From Anticarsia gemmatalis (Eukaryota; Arthropoda; Insecta; Lepidoptera; Erebidae): a stretch of DNA of 64,000 nt. Below are positions 1 to 11,400 of this stretch, in pieces. The notes beneath the pieces are model-generated. The model saw only the letters and a program-made list of their open reading frames with translations. It had not been told where the DNA came from and did no database searches. The stretch's first letter is position 1. Each line of letters begins with the position of its first letter. The stretch is from assembly GCF_050436995.1 (NCBI RefSeq), contig NC_134774.1, positions 3,578,030 through 3,642,029 on the forward strand. Direction: 5' to 3'. The position numbers were made by a program, and so were the translations under genes.

Positions 1-158
1 GTGTTAGATAGCCCATTTATCGAGGAAGGGTATAGGCTATATATCATCACGCTACGACCAATAGAAGCAGAGTAGTAGTCAAAAATGTTACAAAAACGGG
101 GAAAATTATGATCCATTCTCTCTTATTTGACGCAAGCGAAGTTGCGCGGGTCAGCTAG
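1..158 (+). mobile_element. Helitron, 3' part (cut by window start)
   Basis: Ends GACGCAAGCGAAGTTGCGCGGGTCAG-type hairpin plus CTAG at 155-158. The stem CGCAA/TTGCG and the CTAG end before T are Helitron features; the family resembles lepidopteran Lep1-type elements. Confidence 0.75.
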
Positions 159-208
159 TTATTCAGATAACTATACTGAACTACACTCATATGGACTCTC
201 ACTCATAT

Positions 209-410
209 GACTGCCATCGTCGCGCAGTGGTTTAGGTCGCCACGCCGCTACCATTGCGTCGGGGGGTCGCAGGTTCGATTCCTACACGGAACAATTTATT
301 TGTGCGATCCACAAATAATTGTTTCGGATCTGGTTGTACTTTGTGTCTGTTGTTTGTATGTTTGTAAAAGTCCACGCGTCACAAGAGCAATTTTAAGTGC
401 GGGCCTTTCT
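209..410 (+). repeat. tRNA-derived SINE (family 1)
   Basis: Head GCGCAGTGGTTTAGG (A box) and GGTTCGATTCC (B box), body TTGTGCGATCCACAAATAAT, GGTTGTACTTTGTGTC, tail GAGCAATTTTAAGTGCGGG. Part of a roughly 540-bp tandem duplication with 743-942. Confidence 0.8.
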
Positions 411-448
411 CAATGAATAGGCTATCCAACAGTAAAATTATTTTTTAA

Positions 449-702
449 CTAGCTGACCCGCGCAATTTCGCTTGCGTCACATAAGAGAGAATGGGTCACA
501 ATAATTATCCCCGTTGTTGTAACATTTTTTACTGGTACTCTGCTCCTATTGGTTGTAGCGTGATGATATATAGCCTATAGCCTTCCTCGATAAATGGGCT
601 ATCTAACACTGAAAGAATTTTTCAAATCGGACCAGTAGTTCCTGAGATTAGCGCGTTCAAACAAACAAACAAACTCTTCAGCTTTATAATATTAAGTATA
701 GA
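449..702 (-). mobile_element. Helitron, full length
   Basis: Reverse copy from CTAGCTGACC to TATAGA (reverse TC start), about 254 bp. Flanked by a tandemly duplicated SINE segment (160-448 and 706-980). Confidence 0.8.
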
Positions 703-742
703 TAATTCAGATAACTAAACTCATATGGACTCTCACTCATAT

Positions 743-942
743 GACTGCCATCGTGGCGCAGTGGTTTAGGTCGTCACGCCGCTACCATTGCGTCGGGGGA
801 CGCAGGTTCGATTCCCACACGGAACAATAATTTGTGCGATCCACAAATAATTGTTTCGGGTCTGGTTGTACTTTGTGTCTGTTGTTTGTATGTTTGTAAA
901 AGTCCACGCATCACAAGAGCAATTTTAAGTGCGGGCCTTCCT
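743..942 (+). repeat. tRNA-derived SINE (family 1)
   Basis: Second copy in the tandem duplication; same flanks (ATGGACTCTCACTCATATGA). Confidence 0.8.
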
Positions 943-1066
943 CAATGAATAGGCTATTCAACAGTAAAATTATTTTTCAACAAGCTGACCCGTGCAACTT
1001 CGCTTGCGTCACATGAGAGAGAATGGGTCACAATAATTATCCCCGTTGTTGTAACATGTTTTACTG

Positions 1067-2252
1067 CAGTGTTGGGTCAATCAACTAATTTTTTCAATCA
1101 ATTGATTATTCATGACTAATTTACTCATGAATTATTTAGTCATGATTGAATTAATCATGAGTAAAAATAATAATAGTCCGGTCAAATTAGACCAAAAAAT
1201 CAGTAAACCCACGACAAATTCAGGGGAAGCTGAAAATTCTTAAAATTGTTTAAATTATAATTATAAACATTGTCTTAAAAGTCCCAACCGATCCCATGTA
1301 AGGAAAAAATTTTAGCGGGGTAATAAGGTCCAAAAAATGAGTTTTTCGCGATTTTCTTGAAAACGGTAAGTTTTATCGCAAAATTACCCCAGACATAATT
1401 TGTAGATCAGGGAATTTCCTATAAAAAAGGTATCAATATTTTTTTCCCTAAAAGCCACCGCTTCTGAGATATAACGATGCAAAACCTCTGGAAAAGGATT
1501 ATGTATTGAGAACCATTCCAAAAGTTTTCGTAAGGCTAAAATTTTTTCCTTACATGGGATCGGTTGGGACTTTTAAGACAATGTTTATAATTATAATTTA
1601 AACAATTTTAAGAATTTTCAGCTTCCCCTGAATTTGTCGTGGGTCAAATGTCTAAATTGACCGGAGTATAATCATAATCATGATTGAATAAATTAGTCAT
1701 CAATCATTTAATGATTAAATGACTGATGACTAATTCATTGTATTTTTGTATGACGATTAAACTAAAAAAAATAAGTCAGGTGACTTAATTTTAGTTTAAT
1801 TGAACACATCTATAAAACTATAACTGATCACCACCTTAAGTTGACTGAAAGAAGATAATTCCATTATTTATAAAATTTGATTTTCAAAACGCGTAGTTTT
1901 TAAAAGCAATTTAAATTATTTTAATCTAAATTAGCCCGACTTATTTTTGCAAATGTGTACCTGTGTAAATTAAAAAAAAATAAACTGATTCTGTTGTAAA
2001 ACTAGCTTTAATTAAAAACCTGTGATTAACAAATCAACATTCATGGAACATAGACTTGAAAAGCTTAGTTTTATTTAACTATTATTTTTAGTCATTAAAA
2101 TTTTAGTCATGATTGAATAACTAACACTAACACTAATTAATCATCAATCACGACTCATGATTGAATTTTTTTAGTCATTATTCATTAGTCATGAATAAAT
2201 AATTTAATCTTAATCATCAATCATCAATCAAACTAAATTTTGCCCAACACTG
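1067..2252. mobile_element. non-autonomous hAT element, 1186 bp, 8-bp target duplication
   Basis: Ends CAGTGTTGGG and CCCAACACTG, flanked by TTTTACTG at 1059-1066 and 2253-2260. It sits inside a Helitron copy (980-2435) whose sequence resumes at the far side. Internal sequence is AT-rich with many ATCATGA/TCATGAT palindromes and carries a second element at 1176-1666. No coding capacity. Confidence 0.85.
1176..1666. mobile_element. MITE with about 125-bp inverted repeats nested in the hAT element
   Basis: Inverted repeats begin TCCGGTCAA and extend to CCCATGTAAGG near 1305 and back from 1548, nearly identical over about 125 bp. TA flanks both ends (1174-1175 and 1667-1668). The middle (1310-1545) has no gene. 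Confidence 0.75.
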
Positions 2253-2466
2253 TTTTACTGGTACTCTGCAACTATTGGTCGTAGCGTGTTGATACATAGC
2301 CTATAGCCTTTCTCAATAAACAGGCTATCTAACACTGAAATAATTTTTCAAATCTGACCAGTAGTTTCTGAGATTAGCGCGTTCAAACAAACAAACAAAC
2401 AAACAAACTCTTCAGCTTTATAATATTAGTATAGATTATAGATATGTTTTTCTTTTCCAGGTAAAA

Positions 2467-5400
2467 ATGCAGGTCTTTCTGCTACTCCTGGGGGCTGTGG
2501 GAGCTCTCTCGCTTCCATTTGACGATGAAGGCATATTTAACACCAACACATGTGGTTATGAGGTAAGTTGCCCACTGCTGGACATAGAATGACAATATTC
2601 CACTTTGCAGGTGCCTATAGCCAGTTGTGCTCACTGGTAAACGATCTATGGGTTAAGCACTCCTTGGCGCGGTCATTCCATTGATGGGTGACCGCATAGT
2701 GGTATTTGACTGCCTCTGTGGCGCGGTCGGTAGTATACGCGGCTGCCGCGCGAGAGGTCTCGGGTTCGAATCCTGGGTCGGGCCAAAAATGTCTTTTCTG
2801 AGATTTTCTGTTAAGAATTTCTTAGAGATTGCCCGGAGTTGGGAAGTTGAGGTCGAAGACCTTCATGCTTCGGAGAGCACGTAAAGCTGTCGGTCCTGCG
2901 CCTGACCTCTCACTGGTTGTGTCGGTTATCCGTCCCACCAAACTATGAGAGTGATGGAATAGAGAGTGTACCTGTGTATTGTGCACACACTTGGACACTA
3001 TAAACAAAGTCCTGCACAGATGGCCAGTTTCAATGAAACTGACCGCCGTAGCCGTATATCGGCTAGGAGGATATTATTTGAATTGGGCGTCAAAAACGTG
3101 TACTACGTAACATTGTTGATGTTTTAATACGTCTCTGCCTACACTTGCGCTTATAATAGGCGTGATGATTTGTATGTATGTGAATCAAGGCATTGACCAT
3201 TAATTTATCTAACTTTCTCTACCCTATATTACTTATCTAAAAGTTGAAAGTTCACAGTTTATCTCAAATGATATTTATATTATAAACGACGCAAACAACT
3301 TATTGTTTATTACTTCAATGTTAAAACTAAGGTCTTAAATACATCACTACATAGTATAAAGCAAAGTTGCTTCCCGCGTCTGTCCCTATGTGTGTATGTA
3401 TGTATGCTTATATCTCTAAAAGTACGCTACAGATTTTGACACGGTTTTTTTAATACATAGGATGATTCAAGAAAGGTTTATATATGAAATTGTAAAGATG
3501 TTTTTGTAAAATAACTTTTTAAACGCAGCGGGCCGCTAGTACATGCATAAAGTCACGCTTTTTTCGCAAAATGGTAGGCAGAGACTAAAGAACTCCACTT
3601 GAAACGATCCTTACAAACTTCCCTTGCTTCATTCACATACATATATTTAGTCATACGGTATATTCGAAGACCAAAAAATAACTCAGCATTATTCGTTTTC
3701 CTTACACATAATAGACGTTTAGTCTATATCGCTGATTGTTGGCAGCTCCTCGCATGATCAATTATTGTATCAACCACATTGTAAATCTTGTTGTTGGCTC
3801 TTCTCATAAGGCCCCCTTTCCGAGCTAGTGGTAGATTCAGTAATTGTAACGACTATCATAAGTGTCAATATTTCACCTTAATAAATCAATTATTTAATTT
3901 TGACCGCCGGTGAAAAGTACTAAAACCGAAAAAAACAAATTTATAAAGCAAAATATATTTTTTTGCCGTTTTTGTAAATCCGTAAGTGCGCAAGCTCAAA
4001 ACGCCGATTTTATAAATAAAATCCTGGGCGCTTGAAATAGCGAAATAAAAGCAAAGACAGTCTTTATATCGGTACTAACAGTATATTTTTTATTTCAGAG
4101 CTGTCATAAGCCCAAGCCGGGCATGTTAAATGTACACATAGTACCTCACACACACGACGATGTGGGATGGCTAAAGACCGTAGACCAATATTACTATGGA
4201 AGTAAGTACATATTTAAACATATTTTTTTTAAAAGGCATTGCAACTCCCGGACTAAGAGTTGCTCTTGTGTCGCTGGGACTTTTACAAACATACAAACAA
4301 CGGACACAAAGTACAACCAGACACGAAGCAACTATTTGTGGATCGCACAAATAATTGTTCCGTGTGAAAATCGAACCATCGACCTCCCGACGCAATGGTA
4401 GCGGCATGGCGACCTAAACCAATGCACCAAGGAGACAGTCAATCTACACTTGCCTAGGTTGATCTGTGAATGGGTGACCAAATTATACACATCGAGTTCC
4501 TCCGTGTTTCGGAAGGCACGGTAAATTATGTGTCCCGGCTGTAATTTTCAAAGATCTTTGACAGTCGTTAACAGTAGTCAGAAGCTTGAAAGTCTGAAAG
4601 TCTTACCGAAGGGTGGACTTGGAAATCACAGGAACTACTGGTGCGAATTGAAAAATTATTTTACTGTTAGATAGCCCATTTATTGAGGAAAGCTTAGGCT
4701 ATATAACATCACGCTACGACCATTAGGAGCAGAGTACCAGTAAAAAATGTTACAAAAACGGGGAAAAATATGACCCATTCTCGCTTATGTGACGCAAGCG
4801 AAGTTGCGCGGGTCAGCTAGTTACTAATAATTATGTATTCTTTCAGGTCGTAATAATATACAGAAAGCTGGAGTTCAATATATTTTGGATTCCGTGATTA
4901 GGGAACTGTGGGAGGACCAGAAAAGAAGGTAACTTTGTTCTTACTAATATTATAAATGTGAGGTTGTATTTTGTTCTTTTACGTGCAAATTCCTAAACCA
5001 ATCTTGATAAAATTTAAATAGTTTATAAGACGAAAAATGGCATAAGCTAAGTTACTTTAAAAAAACATTAAAGGACTTTCAACAGGAAATAAAAAAAATA
5101 TATGAACAAAATATGTTTCTGTGGTTTTTACGACTAAAAACGAAAAACTTGATAGATTTTGATAAAGTTTACCATGAGCATCGTTGACGATCCGAAATCA
5201 ACATAGCATTATCTAATATATAAAATTCACACATTCTCGCGTCACAGTTTTCGTTACCGTACTCCTCCGAAACGGCTTGACCGATTCTCATGAGACTTTG
5301 TAAGCATATTGAGTGGGACTAAGAATCGGCCAACATTTATTTTTCATGCCTCTTAGTGACCCTTTTTTTAATTCTAATGTCAAAACAACGTTTGTTGGGT

Positions 5401-8400
5401 CAGCTAGTTTTTCCTCAAATCTACCCCTAAGGGGGTAAAATAGGGCTTAATACTTTTTAACTTTTAGTTAAAAATATAGTTTTTTTACAGATTTATATAC
5501 GTAGAAACGGCATTCTTCTGGAAGTGGTGGGTTCGACAGCCGGTCAAAGTACAAGCGGCGGTGAGGGATCTGGTGTCGCAAGGTAGACTGCAGTTTGTGG
5601 GCGGCGCCTGGAGCATGAACGATGAGGCCGCCGCGCATTATCACTCTACCATAGACCAGTTTACGTGGGGATTAAGGTTAGTAGAAAAAAACCGAATCCG
5701 ATTTTTCGGATCCGAATCCGAAATTTCGGTTTCCAATCCGAATTTTCGGATATTACTAAGAAATCGTCTACATGGTTTATATGACGTGTCAAATTTAGTT
5801 TGGAACCGAATCCAATTACACTCGAACCGAATCCGATTTTACCAACACCGAATCCGAATCCTATTTTTCGGATTTTACGGAGAAATTGTTTACGTGGTTT
5901 ATATGCGACAAATTTCGTTTGGAACCGAATCCGATTACACTCGAATCCGAATTCGATTTTAGACAGTCTGTTTTTGCACGGTTCCGAATCGAACATCGTT
6001 TTGTCCCGAATCCGATTACATTCTCATTTTATCCGATTTCTTATCCGATTTAATACATTTTTTACACACATTACACAGCCAGTTTCACATAGGACTAATA
6101 CATATAATTGCTTAGTTACAATTACAATATTTACTATATCATAATAAATTTACTTAAACATATTTTTTTACTGACACCATATGTAAATATGTACAAAAAA
6201 CAACACATAAATTTAAATAATATGTCATATGGCATAATATTTATTTAATTATTATAACAGACGTTTTAACCGAAATGCCTTTGAAAAGTGTCTTTTTGAC
6301 ATATTTAACCCAATATTGTCCCGTTCCTCGTGGCTTAGTTAACAACAGCCGCGCGGGTCGATCGTAGGTTAAGCTATGCTTGCCGAGGTCGTTCTGTGAA
6401 TGGGTGATCATATTATACATATCGAGCTCCTCCGTGTTTCGGAAGGCACGTGAAACCCGGGCCCGGCCTTAAAAAAAGATCTTTGACAGTCGTTAACAGT
6501 AGTCAGTAGCTTGAAAGTCTGACAACCAGTATTCTAGTTATAACACGATACCCTTCGGTAAAACTGGTTGTCAGACTTTCAAGCTTCTGACTACTGTTAA
6601 CGACTGTCAAAGATCTCCGAAAATGACAGCCGGGACCCACAATTTAACGTGCCTTCCGAGACACGGAGGAACTCGATATGTATAAGATGGACACCCATCC
6701 ACAGATCAACCTCGGCAAGCGTTGCTTAACCTCAGAGATCGATCCGCGCGGCTGTTGTTAACTAAGCCACGAGAAGTCTTACTTATACTATAGTTTATAA
6801 GTTTTTCTCTCTTTCTAGCAAACTGAACAAGACTTTCGGCGCTTGTGGCGTCCCCCGCGTGGGATGGCAAATAGACCCATTTGGTCATTCCCGAGAGTTC
6901 GCCTCGCTGCTGGCTATGATGGGCTATGACGGTCTATTCCTAGGCCGCATAGACTACCAGGATAAGGTCAATAGACTGAAACAGAAGACCATGGAAATGG
7001 TGTGGAGAGGAGATGACACATTGGGTAAGTAGTTAGGCGCCCATAGCCAGTTACTCTCACCGGTAAACGATCAGTAGGTTAAGCAACCCTTAGCGCGGTC
7101 ATTCCATAGATGGATGGTGGTATTTCAAATGGGCGTCTCGTGCTTCGGAGGGCACGTGAAAATATATCTATACTAATATTACCAAGCTGAAGAGTTTGTT
7201 TGTTTGCTAATCTTTCGCTAATCTCAGGCACGACTGGTCCGATTTCAAAAATTATTTCAGTGTTAGATAACTCATTTATCGAGGAAGGCTATAGGCTATA
7301 TATCATCACGCTACGACTAATAGGAGCTGAGTAGCAGTAAAAAATGATACAAAAACGGGGAAAATTTTGACCCATTCTCTCTTATGTGTCGCAAGCGAAG
7401 TTGCGCGGGTCAGCTAGTAAATAATAAAATTTATGTTTTACAGGTAAATCGTCAGATATTTTCACTGGAGTCTTACACAATACATACTCCCCGCCTCCAG
7501 GCTTCTGCTTCGATGTACTATGCAACGATGAGCCTATAGTCGATGACCCGGAATCGCCCATTTACAATGTTGAAAGCAAGGTATGTATCGGATTTTAATG
7601 AAATTTGTTATACTGATAGTTTATTACCTAGATTAGCACATAGGGTAAAGTAGGGTTGCCATCTAAAAAATTTGGAAAACCGGACAAGACACGTGAAACC
7701 CCGGATTTTAGAGTCCGATAGCCGGACATGTCAACAAGAAGAGCAACCGCGACGGGAGGAGTGGGGGAACGGTGAATATACTTGGTTCGTCGGTTGATCG
7801 TGGTTTGCGAGCATAGCGCGTGTCTCGCAGGCGGCCCAAATTCTTTTTATTTATTATTTTTTTTAAACCCGGTCTACAAATGAAACCTTCCCCGGACGCT
7901 CCCCGGATGCCCTCTAAACTAGGACAAATCCGGGGAAACCCGGACGGATGGCAACCCTAGGTAAAGTACCCTACGACACCACGGGAGATCTTTTCAATCG
8001 AACGAAGTCGTACGCAAAAGCTAGTATTTCATTACTTATTGCAAAATATGATTTTAAATATAAAGCTTAATTAATAAGGTACTTAAATCTGACAACTGGT
8101 CTAATTTACAAATAAATTCGCGATTTTGTCAATATTTCTTCGTAATTTAACACATCGAGTGTGGATAAGGTGTTTGCATACCTTCAAGAACTGTGTTAAA
8201 CAACTGTCAGACATGTCATTCATCACGATGTTTTCCTTCACCGTTATAACAAGTGATCATTATTTCTAATACACACATCACTTCTAAAAGTCATTGGTGT
8301 GTTGCCTCGGGTTCGAACCTGCGACCACTTGCGTGAGAGGTGCCAACTTATACCACTCGGTTATCACTGCTACGGATTATTTGAGACTAGCTGACCTGCG

Positions 8401-11400
8401 CAACTTCGCTTGCGTCACATAAGAGTGAATGGGTCATAATTTTCCTCGTTCTTGTTCATTTTTCACTGGTACTCTGCTCTTATTGGTCGTAGCGTGATGA
8501 TTTATAGCTTGTAGCCTTCCTTGATAATTGGGCTATTTAATACTGAAATTATTTTTCAAATCGGGCCAGTAGTTCCTGAGATAAGCGCCTTCAAACAAAC
8601 AAACAAACAAACTCTTCAGCTTTATAATATTAGTATAGATTAATTTATTTGTTTTTCTACCCAAAGATCGCCACATTCGTCGAGCTATGCGCTAATTACG
8701 CGAAGTCTTATAGAACTAATAACATACTGATCACGATGGGCGAAGATTTTAACTACCAGGACGCGGGCATGTGGTTCAACAACTTAGATAAATTGATCGA
8801 GTAAGTTGTTTCAGTTTCTCGCATGCGTTGGGATGCTTTCACATGCTATGGCGCTAGTGTAGTATGTTTTAGTTATTTGGCGCTTAAATTAACGATATTT
8901 ATCCGGTAGATATCTGACTGTTATACTTAAATGTGTAGCCGAATTTTTTTGGTTATTTACACGTTTTTATGGTATCCGAAATTTTCGGATACTCGGTATT
9001 ATGGTTGCCGAAATTTTCGAATACTTTTTATTTCGGTATCCGAAATATTTGGATACACGATATTATGTTATTCGAAATTTTCGGACACTTGATAGAATGA
9101 TATCCGAAATTTTCGGATATACATTTATGGATATCGTTTTCGGATACACTATTCAAAGTATCCGAAATTATCCTATATTTTTCTTAAATATCCGAATCAT
9201 TCGGATACTCTTTTTCGAATAATTTGAAAATCCCAGTTATGGGTATTTTATATATTTCGGCAGATATTCTTTCTATTAAAAAACACTTAAAAAAATATTT
9301 AATGCTAAAATTTTCGACTAAAAATTTCGTGTGGATGCAGTTGTATACATACATACATAAAATCACGCCTTCTACCCATAGGGGTAGGCAGAGACCAGAG
9401 AACGCCACTTGGTAGTTGTATAATATTAAAAAATAACTTAAATTACACTACATTAATTTCAAAACATATTTCATGGAAAAAGTACCATGTCGCGAATCAC
9501 CTTTTAAAGAAATATTGTAATAAAATAAATTAGACCAGTTGTCAGATTAATTAAATACAAGATAATTCCCGCACTAAGAATTGCTCTTGTGTCGCGGGGA
9601 TTTTTACAAACATCCAAACAACGGACACAAAGTACAACCAGACGCGAAACAATTATTTGTAGATCACACAAATAATTGTTCCGTGTGGGAATTGAATCTA
9701 CAATCTCCCGACGCAATGGTAGCGGCGTGGCGACCTGGACCACTGCGCCGCGGAAGCAGTTTAGGCACAATTAGTTGTTTCGGGTCTGGTTGTACTTTGT
9801 GTCCGTTGTTTGTATGTTTGTAAAAGTCCCCGCGACACAAGAGCAATTCTCAGTGCCGGAGTTGTCCTTAAAAAATATTTATATAAAACTTTATATTAGC
9901 TAAAGAGACCCCTACTTTACCCCCTTTAAAACCGCCCCCTATATTTCAGAGCTCAGTTTTCATAGATTACGTGAAAAATCAAGCGAAATATTATCGTACT
10001 AATAATATAATTATTACTATGGGGGGAGACTTTACTTATCAAGACGCACGAATGTGGTATAAGAACTTAGATAAATTGATTACGTGAGTATTTCAAGTTC
10101 TATCGAAATCGGTACAGCATTTCTGTATGCAACTGCATCCACAAGTGACTTTACGTAGTTTAAATTGTATTTAAATTCGCATTTAATTTTAATAAGCATG
10201 CTAACACTAATTTAAATTTAATAAATTGGTTATAGAATGTTTAGTCTGCTACGAACAGTTTCCATTAGTGTATATTCTGTAGCAATTTATAGATGTCTAC
10301 CCATATTTCTTAATTTTGCAAATTATTTTCCAGTTGACTTTAGTGTCGCAAACTAGCAGCCTGCTACAAGTATCTAACAAGCAAATATTTTTTCACAAAC
10401 TAGTTGCTAAATATAAATTCTTCAGAAATCATTTGCCTAAAGACGCTCTACCATTACGTCCTATATTCTGCCACATACAATTTGCCTAACTAACAATCTG
10501 CCACAAACTATCAGCCTTATATAAAACTGACTGCACACAAAATTTTTGCTTTTTTTTATATTTGCATGTCTCTTCATTAAATATGATTTAAAAATTAACG
10601 ATTTTTTACTTACATTTTCAGTTACACGAATATAAAATCAGCCAAAGAACAATTAAACATCACTTTGTTTTATTCAACGCCTGATTGTTATTTAAAAGCA
10701 ATAAAGGATGCTAAGTAAGTATATATTTACTATTTTTTATACATATATCAGTCTAGCCTTTCTTCCAACTATGTTGGAGTCGGCTTCCAGTCTCACCGGA
10801 TGCAGCTAAATACCAGTATTTTACATGGAGCGACTGTCTATCTGACCTCCACAACACAGTTACCTGGGTTATAACACGATACCTAATAAGACTGGTTGTC
10901 AGACTTTCAAGCTTCTGACTACTGTTAACGACTGTCAAATATCTTTAAGAGGACATTATTATGAAGAATAAATTTAACCCATTAATGTCCCACTGCTGGG
11001 CATGGGTCTCCTCCCGTAATGTGGGAGGGGTTAGGCCTTGAGTCCACCACGCTGGCCAAGTGCGGGTTGGGGACTTTGCATGCCCTCAATAAATGTATTA
11101 AACAAATTTTAGCCGTGCAAGGTTTCCTCACGATGTTTTCCTTTACCATTGGAAAAAGTGATAATTATTTATAAAACACACATAACATTGATAAATCGTA
11201 GGTGTGTTACCTCGGGTTCGAACCTGCAACCTCTTGCGTGGTACCAACTTACACCACTCGGCTATTATGAATTATAGCTGACCCGCGCAACTTCGCTTGC
11301 GTCACATAAGAGAGAATATTCAAAATTTTCCCCGTTTTTGTAACATTTTTCTTTGCTACTCCGCTCCTATTGGTCGTAGCATGATGATATATAGCCTATA

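Larger units (their letters stand above)
980..2435 (-). mobile_element. Helitron split by a hAT insertion
   Basis: Reverse copy 980-1066 and 2253-2435, interrupted by the hAT element. Its end lies 25 nt before the acceptor of mannosidase coding exon 1. Confidence 0.8.

Noticed and set aside
207..416. Short ORFs inside SINE copies (also at 4171, 9504, 9581, 9664, 47659, 48053, 48071, 59454)
   Set aside because: They translate the SINE body (repeated LCDPQI-VVLCVRCLYVCKSP or its reverse) and recur wherever the SINE does.
5561..6144. ORFs of 111-133 codons around 5.6-6.1 kb
   Set aside because: They run from mannosidase exon 4 into the palindromic array or lie inside it; the long peptides are repeat translation.
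8935..9225. CRISPR-like array
   Set aside because: Eukaryotic intron, palindromic units with irregular spacing and no constant spacers.
10753..10938. Short ORFs reading MTVVNSSQKLESLTTSL and similar (also 14767, 20526, 53856, 63547)
   Set aside because: They are translations of repeat family 4.
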